The notes beneath the pieces are model-generated. The model saw only the letters and a list, made by a program, of their open reading frames with translations, had not been told where the DNA came from and made no database searches. A program made the position numbers and the translations under genes. Shown one piece after another: positions 1-5,573 of a stretch of DNA of 12,279 bases. Positions within the stretch are counted from its first letter, which is position 1. Each line of letters begins with the position of its first letter. This stretch comes from CAZZIZ01 sp964654535 (lineage in GTDB: Bacteria; Bacteroidota; Bacteroidia; Chitinophagales; UBA2359). The stretch spans positions 1-12,279 of the forward strand of contig CAZZIZ010000105.1 of assembly GCA_964654535.1 (NCBI GenBank). The letters are read 5' to 3'.

Positions 1-15
1 GGGGCACGCCCAAAT
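1..15 (-). repeat. Cut edge of a structured Bacteroidota intergenic repeat
   Basis: Read on the minus strand, these bases are ATTTGGGCGTGCCCC. This matches the start (ATTTGGGCGTAACCC) of the long structured repeat at 4748-4979. The element would extend leftward out of the window, in the opposite orientation to the internal copy. Only 15 bases are visible, so the call rests on that match and on recognising the family's usual opening. Confidence 0.45.
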
Positions 16-93
16 CCATCAAACTTGGAATGCCCAATCCCATTACATTTAGACTCGCCCAAACCCATCAAATTTAGACTCGCCCATACCTAA
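8..93. repeat. Degenerate ~25-bp tandem repeat
   Basis: GCCC anchors recur at 8, 32, 57 and 82, a spacing of 24, 25 and 25. Each is followed by similar sequence (CAAATCCATCAAACTT, CAATCCCATTACATTT, CAAACCCATCAAATTT), and the last two full units end in TTAGACTC. On the minus strand the array reads as repeated (G)ATGGRTTTGGGC units running into the structured repeat at 1-15. There are no spacers between units, so this is not a CRISPR array. Confidence 0.65.
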
Positions 94-122
94 TTTTTTT
101 TCTTCTATAATCACGCTTCTTG

Positions 123-130
123 TATATTTG
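123..130 (+). promoter_or_regulatory. TAnnTTTG -7-like box very close to an ATG
   Basis: TATATTTG matches the flavobacterial -7 consensus exactly, but it lies only 4 bases before the ATG at 135. If used, transcription would begin at or just inside the start codon and the mRNA would be leaderless. No TTG is evident at the -33 distance, so it may be a chance match. Confidence 0.3.
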
Positions 131-134
131 GTAT

Positions 135-590
135 ATGCCTGAAAAACTCGCTATAGAAAGTAGCATAAACATTGAGGCTTCTGCGGAAGCGGTCTGGGAT
201 GCGCTGGTTAATCCCGCCAAAACGAAACTGTATATGCACGGCTGCGCCTGCATTAGTGATTGGAAACCTGGCTCTTCGCTGGTTTGGCGAGGGGAACACG
301 AGGGTAAAGAGATGGATTTTGTTACGGGCATGGTGAAGCAGTATTCGCCGCATAAGAAAATATGCTACACGACTTTTGATCCTTTTGCGACTTATCCTGA
401 TGTGCCAGAAAATCACTTGGATGTGACGTACACGCTAAGCGAGATGGATGGTGGCACTACCCTACATGTTATTCAAGATGGCTTTGAAAATGCAGCGGAA
501 GGGGAAAAGCGTTTTAATGATATTAACGGCGACGGTTCCGGTTGGGATCCGATATTGGCGCAAATAAAAGCGGTGGTAGAAAAGGGCTAG
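135..590 (+). CDS. START-like/AHSA1 domain protein (SRPBCC superfamily)
   Basis: A 151-residue cytosolic protein of the SRPBCC helix-grip fold, close to the AHSA1 (activator of Hsp90 ATPase homologue 1-like) group. It shows the typical N-terminal strand and helix (SINIEASAEAVWDALVNP, residues 10-27). The central strands include the WKPGSSLVWRGE region (43-54), and the end carries the usual long helix GWDPILAQIKAVVE (136-149). Length is normal for single-domain members. Such proteins bind hydrophobic small molecules, but the ligand cannot be read from sequence. ATG 135 is preferred over TTG 120 because the domain starts directly after it. The gene converges on the decarboxylase with 16 bp between stops and has no obvious functional link to it. 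Confidence 0.85.
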   Translation: MPEKLAIESSINIEASAEAVWDALVNPAKTKLYMHGCACISDWKPGSSLVWRGEHEGKEMDFVTGMVKQYSPHKKICYTTFDPFATYPDVPENHLDVTYTLSEMDGGTTLHVIQDGFENAAEGEKRFNDINGDGSGWDPILAQIKAVVEKG

Positions 591-606
591 TGCTCTTGGA
601 CGTTTT

Positions 607-1389
607 TTAAACGACTTCGAACATTACTTCGTCTTGTCCATCTACGCGCATAAGTACTTTGTCTCGCTTCTGCACGTGTACTGCTGGCGTGGCTGCTCCG
701 GCAAGAATAAATGATCCTTCGGGAATAAACTGACCGTATTTACCCATAAGTTTTGAGCACTCGATTACCGATTGCCAAGGGTCTCCTAAAATAGCAGAGG
801 ACATATCTTTATGCACGAGCTCGCCATTAATAAGTAATTCTATTTTGAGATCGTTGACGGGATCGTGGCTGGTGGGATACCAAGTACCCAGCACCATAGC
901 TGCTCCAGAACAGTTGTCGGCAATGACGTCTTCTAATGAGAACTTAAAATCTGCGTAACGCGAATCGATAATTTCTACCGCCGGCGCTACTGCTCCGATG
1001 TATTCGCCTAAGTCTGATTCTTTGATTTCTTTGTCGATTGGTTTTTTAACTAAGAAACACAACTCGGGTTCTACTCGTGGATGAATGAGTCTTTCTGTTT
1101 TCAGCTTGCCATCATTGCGGATGAGCATGCGATCGGTGAGCACGCCCCAAATGAGTTCATTGACACCCATTTGTTGCATCTTGGCTTTACTGGTAAAACC
1201 CATTTTTATACCGAGAAAATCTTCGCCGCGTTCGTAGCGCAGGTCAATACCGGCGCTTTGAATTTGGTAGGCTTCTGCTACGCTATAGGTGTGTTGTTTG
1301 CTGATTTGTTCGACTGGTGAGGCCTCCTGAGTTGCTTTATCCAGTACGGCAGCTATTTCTTCAATAGTATCTTCCGACAATGAATTCAT
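607..1389 (-). CDS. dmpH: 4-oxalocrotonate decarboxylase (2-oxo-3-hexenedioate decarboxylase)
   Basis: A 260-residue enzyme of the fumarylacetoacetate-hydrolase-like family. By homology to XylI/NahK/DmpH it decarboxylates 4-oxalocrotonate to 2-oxopent-4-enoate (EC 4.1.1.77), a Mg2+-dependent cytosolic step of meta-cleavage pathways. Visible features are GIKMGFTSKAKMQQMGV (60-76), the metal-binding ExE in HPRVEPEL (Glu107, Glu109), and Glu139 in AVEIIDSRYADFKF. The IDSRY-FKF motif separates this branch from the hydratase branch. Length equals XylI. It lies 32 bp downstream of the hydratase on the same strand, so the two are probably one transcript. In the known catechol system these enzymes form a complex, which passes on the unstable dienol. 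The source of substrate could be catechol meta-cleavage or 2-aminomuconate from kynurenine. The ACMSD-like gene at 9423 favours the latter. Confidence 0.85.
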   Translation of the reverse strand: MNSLSEDTIEEIAAVLDKATQEASPVEQISKQHTYSVAEAYQIQSAGIDLRYERGEDFLGIKMGFTSKAKMQQMGVNELIWGVLTDRMLIRNDGKLKTERLIHPRVEPELCFLVKKPIDKEIKESDLGEYIGAVAPAVEIIDSRYADFKFSLEDVIADNCSGAAMVLGTWYPTSHDPVNDLKIELLINGELVHKDMSSAILGDPWQSVIECSKLMGKYGQFIPEGSFILAGAATPAVHVQKRDKVLMRVDGQDEVMFEVV

Positions 1390-1421
1390 TGAATAAATAT
1401 AGTCTTTCGAGCTGAAAGCTA

Positions 1422-2213
1422 CTACTCTCCGAAGTTGATATTGACCGTTCCGAGGCCTTCGACTTTGGCGGTAATCTTATCGCCGGGTGCTACTTCTGCC
1501 ATTGGCCCTAGGGCCCCGCTGAGCACTACATTTCCTTTTTGAATAGGACGGCCTAGCTGAGCTATTTTATTGACCAACCAAAGCGTTGCGTTTAGCGGAC
1601 TGCCCAGGCAATCGGCGCCAATTCCTTGTGCGACTAGGCTACCATTTTTGTTGAGCTCCATTTTACAATTGACCAAATCGAGGTTGCGCAATCCGACGCG
1701 CTTATGTCCTAATACGAAGTGACTTGCGGAGGCATTATCGGCTATAGTATCGGTAATGCCGATATCCCAATTGTGTATACGGCTTCCAACTATTTCTATG
1801 GCGACGGCAGCGCTGTCTATGACTTCTAACAGCGTCTCCATGCTTATTTCTTTTTCGGGCAAACTCTTGTTAAAAACAAACGCGATCTCTGCCTCTACTT
1901 TCGGCTGCATAGTTTGTTTCCAAGGTATGGTCTCGCCATCGTTTCTTTGCATATCGCTAAAGAGCATTCCAAAATCTGGTTGATCAATTCCTAGTTGTTT
2001 TTGTACTGCTTTGGAAGTGAGCCCTATCTTTCTACCAACCACGCGCGCTCCGTTGTCTATGCGCATCTTAGAAATTAAATCTTGCACTCGGTAAGCTGCT
2101 TCTAAATCCTGATCGCCTATTAATGTCCGAATAGGTGCACACGCTTCACCACTCTGCTGAGCCCTTAGCAACTTTTTGACCGATAGGTCGATATTATTTA
2201 ATACTTCCTCCAT
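1422..2213 (-). CDS. mhpD: 2-oxopent-4-enoate hydratase (2-keto-4-pentenoate hydratase)
   Basis: A 263-residue enzyme that by homology adds water to 2-hydroxypenta-2,4-dienoate, giving 4-hydroxy-2-oxovalerate (EC 4.2.1.80). This is the step after the decarboxylase next door. It resembles MhpD/DmpE throughout: VVGRKIGLTSKAVQKQLG (58-75), QPDFGMLFSDM (78-88), the ExE metal ligands Glu107 and Glu109 in PKVEAEIAFV, Glu140 in AIEIVGSRI, IADNAS (157-162) and the C-terminal LSGALGPM. The frame is open back to a GTG at 2285, but ATG 2213 starts exactly where MhpD starts, and the extra 24 residues look like translated leader. It is the first gene of the leftward pair. An aldolase and acetaldehyde dehydrogenase, which normally follow, are not in view. 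Confidence 0.88.
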   Translation of the reverse strand: MEEVLNNIDLSVKKLLRAQQSGEACAPIRTLIGDQDLEAAYRVQDLISKMRIDNGARVVGRKIGLTSKAVQKQLGIDQPDFGMLFSDMQRNDGETIPWKQTMQPKVEAEIAFVFNKSLPEKEISMETLLEVIDSAAVAIEIVGSRIHNWDIGITDTIADNASASHFVLGHKRVGLRNLDLVNCKMELNKNGSLVAQGIGADCLGSPLNATLWLVNKIAQLGRPIQKGNVVLSGALGPMAEVAPGDKITAKVEGLGTVNINFGE

Positions 2214-2323
2214 TAGCGCAGTAAGATACGCAAGACTTAAAATACCGCAGCATGCATTTCCATTAGGGAGGAATTTAATACCCACTTTAGGGGATTTTTA
2301 GCTAAAAACTGTAAGAAAACTGA

Positions 2324-2336
2324 ACAATCGTTGTAA
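2324..2336. promoter_or_regulatory. Possible operator: ACAATCGTTGTAA
   Basis: An interrupted palindrome (ACAA-TCG-TTGT) overlaps the TTG at 2331-2333 that serves as a -33 element. The same 13 bases recur exactly at 2924-2936 inside the cellulase gene, where the palindrome is longer (TTACAATCGTTGTAA, 2922-2936). One 13-base match is near what chance gives in a window this size, so this is only a candidate. Confidence 0.2.
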
Positions 2337-2361
2337 ATACTCACATGTACTGATATATTTG
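2331..2361 (+). promoter_or_regulatory. Flavobacterial-type promoter TTG-N20-TATATTTG
   Basis: TTG at 2331-2333 is followed after 20 bases by TATATTTG at 2354-2361. This is an exact match to the -33/-7 pattern known from Flavobacterium (TTG, 17-23 bases, TAnnTTTG). Transcription should start near 2366-2368, directly before the three-hairpin segment. It is the best promoter in the gap between the hydratase and cellulase genes. Confidence 0.6.
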
Positions 2362-2365
2362 ATAC

Positions 2366-2459
2366 GAAGTCCGTTCTAGGACTTTATCGTTATCCTACCT
2401 CTCCGCTAGGAGAAAGAAAGCGGGCCCTACTGGAAACCAGGGCTCGCTTTCGCTTTTTA
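2366..2459 (+). ncRNA. Candidate small RNA or attenuating leader upstream of the cellulase gene
   Basis: This ~90-nt segment runs from the expected start of a strong promoter to an intrinsic terminator and contains no ORF of note. It holds three hairpins. The first is AAGTCC-GTTCTA-GGACTT (2367-2384). The second is TCTCC-GCTA-GGAGA (2400-2413). The third is a 13-bp stem (2416-2428 with 2439-2451) followed by CGCTTTTTAT. The terminator lies 52 bp before the cellulase ATG and points toward it. The RNA is therefore either a free-standing sRNA or a leader that ends most transcripts unless something allows read-through. It does not resemble tRNA, 6S, SRP RNA or any riboswitch class I recognise. 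Confidence 0.45.
2416..2459 (+). terminator. Intrinsic terminator in the hydratase-cellulase gap
   Basis: GAAAGCGGGCCCT (2416-2428) pairs with AGGGCTCGCTTTC (2439-2451) over 13 bp with a single G-T wobble. The loop is 10 bases, and the tail is CGCTTTTTAT. The U-tract is on the plus strand only. Neither flanking gene ends here, since both start from this gap. It must therefore stop a transcript that begins inside the gap. Confidence 0.7.
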
Positions 2460-2511
2460 TACAAACGACGAAAGCAATAATTTTTTAAATTGCCTAACAA
2501 ACCAACCTATT

Positions 2512-4644
2512 ATGAAACCGTGCACACTTCTTTTACTTGTGCTGAGTCTCAGCACCTTTGCACAGCAAAGTCCGCACATTCACGTTGATCAATTTGGCTA
2601 CTTGCCACAGATGAATAAAGTTGCGGTAATTAGTAATCCGCAATCTGGATTTAATGCCGGCGAAAGTTATACGCCCGGCGTCTTAGAATTGAGAGATGCT
2701 GTTTCTGACAACATTGTTTTACAAGCCAGTCCTGTTGCTTGGAATAATGGACAGACCCATGCGCAATCGGGCGACCAAGGTTGGTGGTTCGATTTCAGCG
2801 AGATAGATGATATAGGGACTTACTACATTTTTGACCCGAGTAACAATGTTGCTTCGCCAGAATTTGAAATCAGCGCATCTGTTTACAACGACATCTTGAA
2901 GGCCGCGGGGCGCATGTTCTATTACAATCGTTGTAATACTGAAAAGCTAGTGGAGCACGCTGGTGCCAACTGGACGGACGGCACTTCGTTTGATCATGCG
3001 GGACAAGATTTTGAATGCCGCGATATTGCTACTCCAAATGACGCAAGTTCTGCTAGAGAATTGAGCGGAGGCTGGTTCGACGCCGGGGACTTTAACAAAT
3101 ATGTAACCTTTGCCTATAGTGCAGTGCACGATCTATTGTGGGCTTACGAACATCATTTTGAAGCCTTTGGTGACGACTGGGATATTCCCGAATCGGGAAA
3201 CGGCGTTCCCGATATTTTGGACGAACTGAAATACGAACTGGATTGGCTTTTGAAAATGAATGATGCTGCTACTGGCGAAACTTTATTAAAAATGGGTAGT
3301 GCAAATTTTAGCGACAATAGTTCGACGCCACCAAGTTTGAACACCGACCCGCGTTACTATATCGGCAACTGCTCATCTGCAAGTGTTGCAGTGGCTGGTA
3401 TGTTCGCACATGCCGCGCGCGTGTTTGGAGCTTATGGTGATGATTTTAATGATCCTAGTGCCAGCAACTATGCCGCCGTTCTTCAAAACCGTGCGCTTAC
3501 AACTTTTGCCTACGCACAAAATTATCAAACTACAAACGGTTGGGATCTCACTTGCGACCTAGGTCAAGTAGTAGCCGGCGATGCTGACTGGACAGAAGAC
3601 GAACACAACGAAGGTCTCTTGGCCGCCGCTGTTCACTTGTTTGATTTAACTGGTGATATAACTTACCAAAACTACATTGTAGCGAACACTGCACAAACGG
3701 AGCAAATCTCCAATAACTTTTGGGGCGTTTATAAGCAAGAGTTGAATACCGCGCTGCTTCATTATACCACATTAGAAAATGCGGATGCGGCATTGGTCAA
3801 CTCAATCACAACTTCATTCTCTAGCGACCTAACAAACAATTGGAACGGATACTATGGTTTGGACGAAAGTGATTTGTACCGAAGTGCTATGCCCGATTGG
3901 TCTTACCATTGGGGAAGCAATATGCCCAAAGCGAATTATGGAAATATAAACTTCTTGGCTACGCATTATGATATTGTCACTGGGCCAGAGGCATTTAGTT
4001 TGCAGGCCAAAGTCAATGAGCAGATTCACTATTTCCACGGGCTAAATCCATTGGGTAAAGTTTACTTGAGCAATATGTACGACTTTGGTGGTGACAATTG
4101 CGTAGACGAGATGTATCACCAGTGGTTTGGACATAACAGCATTTACGACCATGTTTTTAACTCTCCCAACGGTCCGGCACCTGGCTTTGTAGTTGGTGGT
4201 CCTAATAATTCCTATTCTGGTTCGAGTCCTTTTTTAGGTAATAGTGAGCCCATGCAAAAGGCCTACGCAGATTTCAATGATGTGGCGAGCGCTTCATGGG
4301 AAATTACTGAACCGGCTATTTATTATCAAGCTGCCTATGTCCGCCTGATTGCTCGATTTGTAGACTCGAGAACGACAGCTAGTGCTTTAGAGGCTGTTTC
4401 TGAGGCTGAAAACTTACTGAGTGTATTTCCGAATCCCGCTTCAGATCTTATTACTGTTCGTGCTGATCGTGTGTTGCACGAGGTGAGCATTGTGAATGCA
4501 ATGGGGCAAATACTAGTGACAAAATATGTAGACGGAAACAATGTTGATTTTGACACCGCTGCTTTACTTTCTGGTGCTTACTTCGTTCAGGCGAAAGGGC
4601 CGAATGGCCTAAAGATTGCGGTTCAAAAATTTGTGATTCACTAA
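2512..4644 (+). CDS. Secreted GH9 cellulase (endoglucanase) with T9SS sorting domain
   Basis: A 710-residue exported glycoside hydrolase of family 9, which cleaves beta-1,4-glucan with inversion. Domains in order are a signal peptide (1-17, cut after TFA), an Ig-like CelD_N domain (about 20-120), the GH9 alpha/alpha barrel (about 125-620) and a T9SS type A sorting domain (about 635-710). Catalytic features are GGWFDAGDFNKYVTF (186-200, with the DAGD aspartates Asp190 and Asp193), the HGLNP segment (509-513), a likely subsite histidine in EMYHQWFGH (533-541), and the proton-donor glutamate Glu600 in WEITEPAIYYQAAYV. The tail has FPNPASD (639-645) and the LSGAYFVQ strand typical of T9SS cargo. 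The enzyme is probably released or surface-attached. There is no carbohydrate-binding module and no neighbouring polysaccharide genes, so substrate (cellulose or mixed-linkage glucan) is undecided. Transcription may come through the terminated leader at 2366. Confidence 0.93.
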   Translation: MKPCTLLLLVLSLSTFAQQSPHIHVDQFGYLPQMNKVAVISNPQSGFNAGESYTPGVLELRDAVSDNIVLQASPVAWNNGQTHAQSGDQGWWFDFSEIDDIGTYYIFDPSNNVASPEFEISASVYNDILKAAGRMFYYNRCNTEKLVEHAGANWTDGTSFDHAGQDFECRDIATPNDASSARELSGGWFDAGDFNKYVTFAYSAVHDLLWAYEHHFEAFGDDWDIPESGNGVPDILDELKYELDWLLKMNDAATGETLLKMGSANFSDNSSTPPSLNTDPRYYIGNCSSASVAVAGMFAHAARVFGAYGDDFNDPSASNYAAVLQNRALTTFAYAQNYQTTNGWDLTCDLGQVVAGDADWTEDEHNEGLLAAAVHLFDLTGDITYQNYIVANTAQTEQISNNFWGVYKQELNTALLHYTTLENADAALVNSITTSFSSDLTNNWNGYYGLDESDLYRSAMPDWSYHWGSNMPKANYGNINFLATHYDIVTGPEAFSLQAKVNEQIHYFHGLNPLGKVYLSNMYDFGGDNCVDEMYHQWFGHNSIYDHVFNSPNGPAPGFVVGGPNNSYSGSSPFLGNSEPMQKAYADFNDVASASWEITEPAIYYQAAYVRLIARFVDSRTTASALEAVSEAENLLSVFPNPASDLITVRADRVLHEVSIVNAMGQILVTKYVDGNNVDFDTAALLSGAYFVQAKGPNGLKIAVQKFVIH

Positions 4645-4654
4645 GGGATTCAAG

Positions 4655-4697
4655 AGGATTTTCGTTCCGAAGAGTTTAAAAGTCCTAGATTTTTTTT
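4655..4697 (+). terminator. Probable terminator of the cellulase gene
   Basis: AGGATTTT (4655-4662) pairs with AAAAGTCCT (4678-4686) with one bulged base. It encloses a smaller TTCG-TTC-CGAA hairpin and is followed after a few bases by eight T (4690-4697). It starts 10 bp after the cellulase stop. The stem is A/T-rich and only moderately stable. Confidence 0.5.
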
Positions 4698-4747
4698 ATG
4701 TGTTTCGCCGTGCAAATTGGATCGCATGTTCCTAAATAATACGATTT

Positions 4748-4979
4748 GGGCGTAACCCTTCACATCTTGCCTTTGGTTGCGCAAATCCTTCTTCCGCAGG
4801 CGGAAAGGATTAGCTGACCTACGGCAAAGTTTGGGTCGGGCTATCCATGACTCCGCGTTCGCTCCGGTCCCCTTCTTATCTTGCTAAAGTAAATCCTTCT
4901 ACCGCTTAGGCGGTAAGTCTTTACTAGCAAAATAAAGGCGACTACTCCCTTTGGTCGCATCATTCCTATCCCTTACGCA
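4748..4979 (+). repeat. Structured Bacteroidota intergenic repeat element
   Basis: This 232-bp non-coding element opens with GGGCGTAACCC (4748-4758), has GGGTCGGGCTATCC in the middle (4833-4846), then GCTCCGGTCC, and closes with ATCCCTTACGCA (4968-4979). I recognise this order of blocks as a dispersed intergenic repeat family common in Flavobacteriia. Inside are hairpins at 4784-4811 (AATCCTT...CCGC with GCGG...AAGGATT) and 4881-4930 (TTGCTA...ACCGC with GCGGT...TAGCAA). A third, GCGAC/GTCGC, lies at 4938-4958. The hairpins suggest folding as RNA or single-stranded DNA. The element takes up most of the cellulase-118-aa gap, and its function is not known to me. Confidence 0.65.
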
Positions 4980-5049
4980 TAAAAGGGCAACCCTTAATCC
5001 CACAACTAATCTCCAATCGGCGCTTTATGCAGTCACTAATTTTTACTTG

Positions 5050-5147
5050 AATTTCCCAGTTTTTTTTTGGCTTTGGACAAAGCCTGTCTGAGTTTTAAAA
5101 TAGCTCCAAACCAAAAAAAGATAAACCAATACCAATAAACTGGAATT
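5050..5147. repeat. Nested imperfect inverted repeat, ~98 bp
   Basis: The outer arms are AATTTCCCAGTTT (5050-5062) and AAACTGGAATT (5137-5147). The inner arms are TTTTTTTGGCTTTGG (5062-5076) and CCAAACCAAAAAAA (5106-5119), which pair over 14 bp with one bulge. A competing hairpin GGCTTTG-GA-CAAAGCC (5069-5084) uses part of the left inner arm. The arms lie upstream of the predicted start of the next gene, so this could be a small miniature-transposon-like relic rather than a leader. The rest of the 4645-5216 gap shows only a short AAGGG-CAA-CCCTT hairpin (4983-4995). Confidence 0.4.
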
Positions 5148-5192
5148 GCGCCCCAAAACACTAAGACGGATTTTAGAACTTAGGATTGCATT

Positions 5193-5209
5193 GATATTTG
5201 TCGCAACAA
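5193..5209 (+). promoter_or_regulatory. -7 box with MarR-type operator candidate
   Basis: GATATTTG (5193-5200) matches TAnnTTTG at 7 of 8 positions and lies 16 bp before the ATG at 5217. It overlaps TTGTCGCAACAA (5198-5209), an imperfect palindrome. Over 16 bases (ATATTTGTCGCAACAA, 5194-5209) it differs at one position from the HPPD promoter site, with the same placement relative to the -7 box. Confidence 0.45.
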
Positions 5210-5216
5210 AGAATCA

Positions 5217-5573
5217 ATGAAAAAAACCCTTTTGTTTTTAGCTGTTTGTTTAAGTCTTAATCTTAGTGCCAATGATGGCGGCGCTTTAAGTCAGGATAGA
5301 GACGAATTGTCCTTGGTGGTGAGCTACTCTACCTACGATTTCGAGCAAAACCTAATGTCTATCATTTTTGCAAACGTCGAAGATTGTAAGATTCAGTATA
5401 AAGTATTTACTGATCAGGAACGTCTTAAGTCTGTTGGCGGATTCGAGGTAGAAGCTGGAATGAACTTCGTAAACGTAGATATCTCCTACTATGAATCTGG
5501 TAACTACGTACTGGAGATGAACGATGGTAAAACCGAGTCGGTTTACTACTTCAATATTAATCGCCCTAACTAA
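5217..5573 (+). CDS. Small secreted protein resembling a stand-alone T9SS C-terminal-type beta domain
   Basis: 118 residues with a clear signal peptide (MKKTLLFLAVCLSLNLSA, cut near 18), leaving a mature protein of about 100 residues. The mature part is beta-rich. Its order of motifs, VEDCKIQYKVFTDQERLKSV (54-73), MNFVNVDIS (82-90) and SGNYVLEMNDG (94-104), resembles the second half of T9SS sorting or DUF3244-like domains. However, it lacks the PNP motif and any larger cargo domain. Cys12 lies in LAVC, a poor lipobox, so a lipoprotein is unlikely. The function is unknown. The last 8 bases overlap the 3' end of the aminotransferase gene on the other strand. A promoter site shared with HPPD suggests common control with tyrosine breakdown, which is an inference. 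Confidence 0.75.
   Translation: MKKTLLFLAVCLSLNLSANDGGALSQDRDELSLVVSYSTYDFEQNLMSIIFANVEDCKIQYKVFTDQERLKSVGGFEVEAGMNFVNVDISYYESGNYVLEMNDGKTESVYYFNINRPN

Noticed and set aside
8..93. CRISPR array
   Set aside because: The ~25-bp units are directly adjacent and degenerate with no spacers, and there are no cas genes.
74..416. Minus-strand open frames over the START-like gene
   Set aside because: They are opposite a recognisable domain protein and lack any motif.
601..613. CGTTTTTTAAACG as a terminator between the first two genes
   Set aside because: It has only a 5-bp A/T-rich stem, too weak to call.
2214..2285. 24-residue N-terminal extension of the hydratase from GTG 2285
   Set aside because: The MhpD family starts at ATG 2213, and the extension has no family resemblance.
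5069..5084. GGCTTTG-GA-CAAAGCC as a terminator
   Set aside because: The T-run lies before the hairpin on the plus strand, and A follows it on the minus strand, so neither direction has a U-tract.
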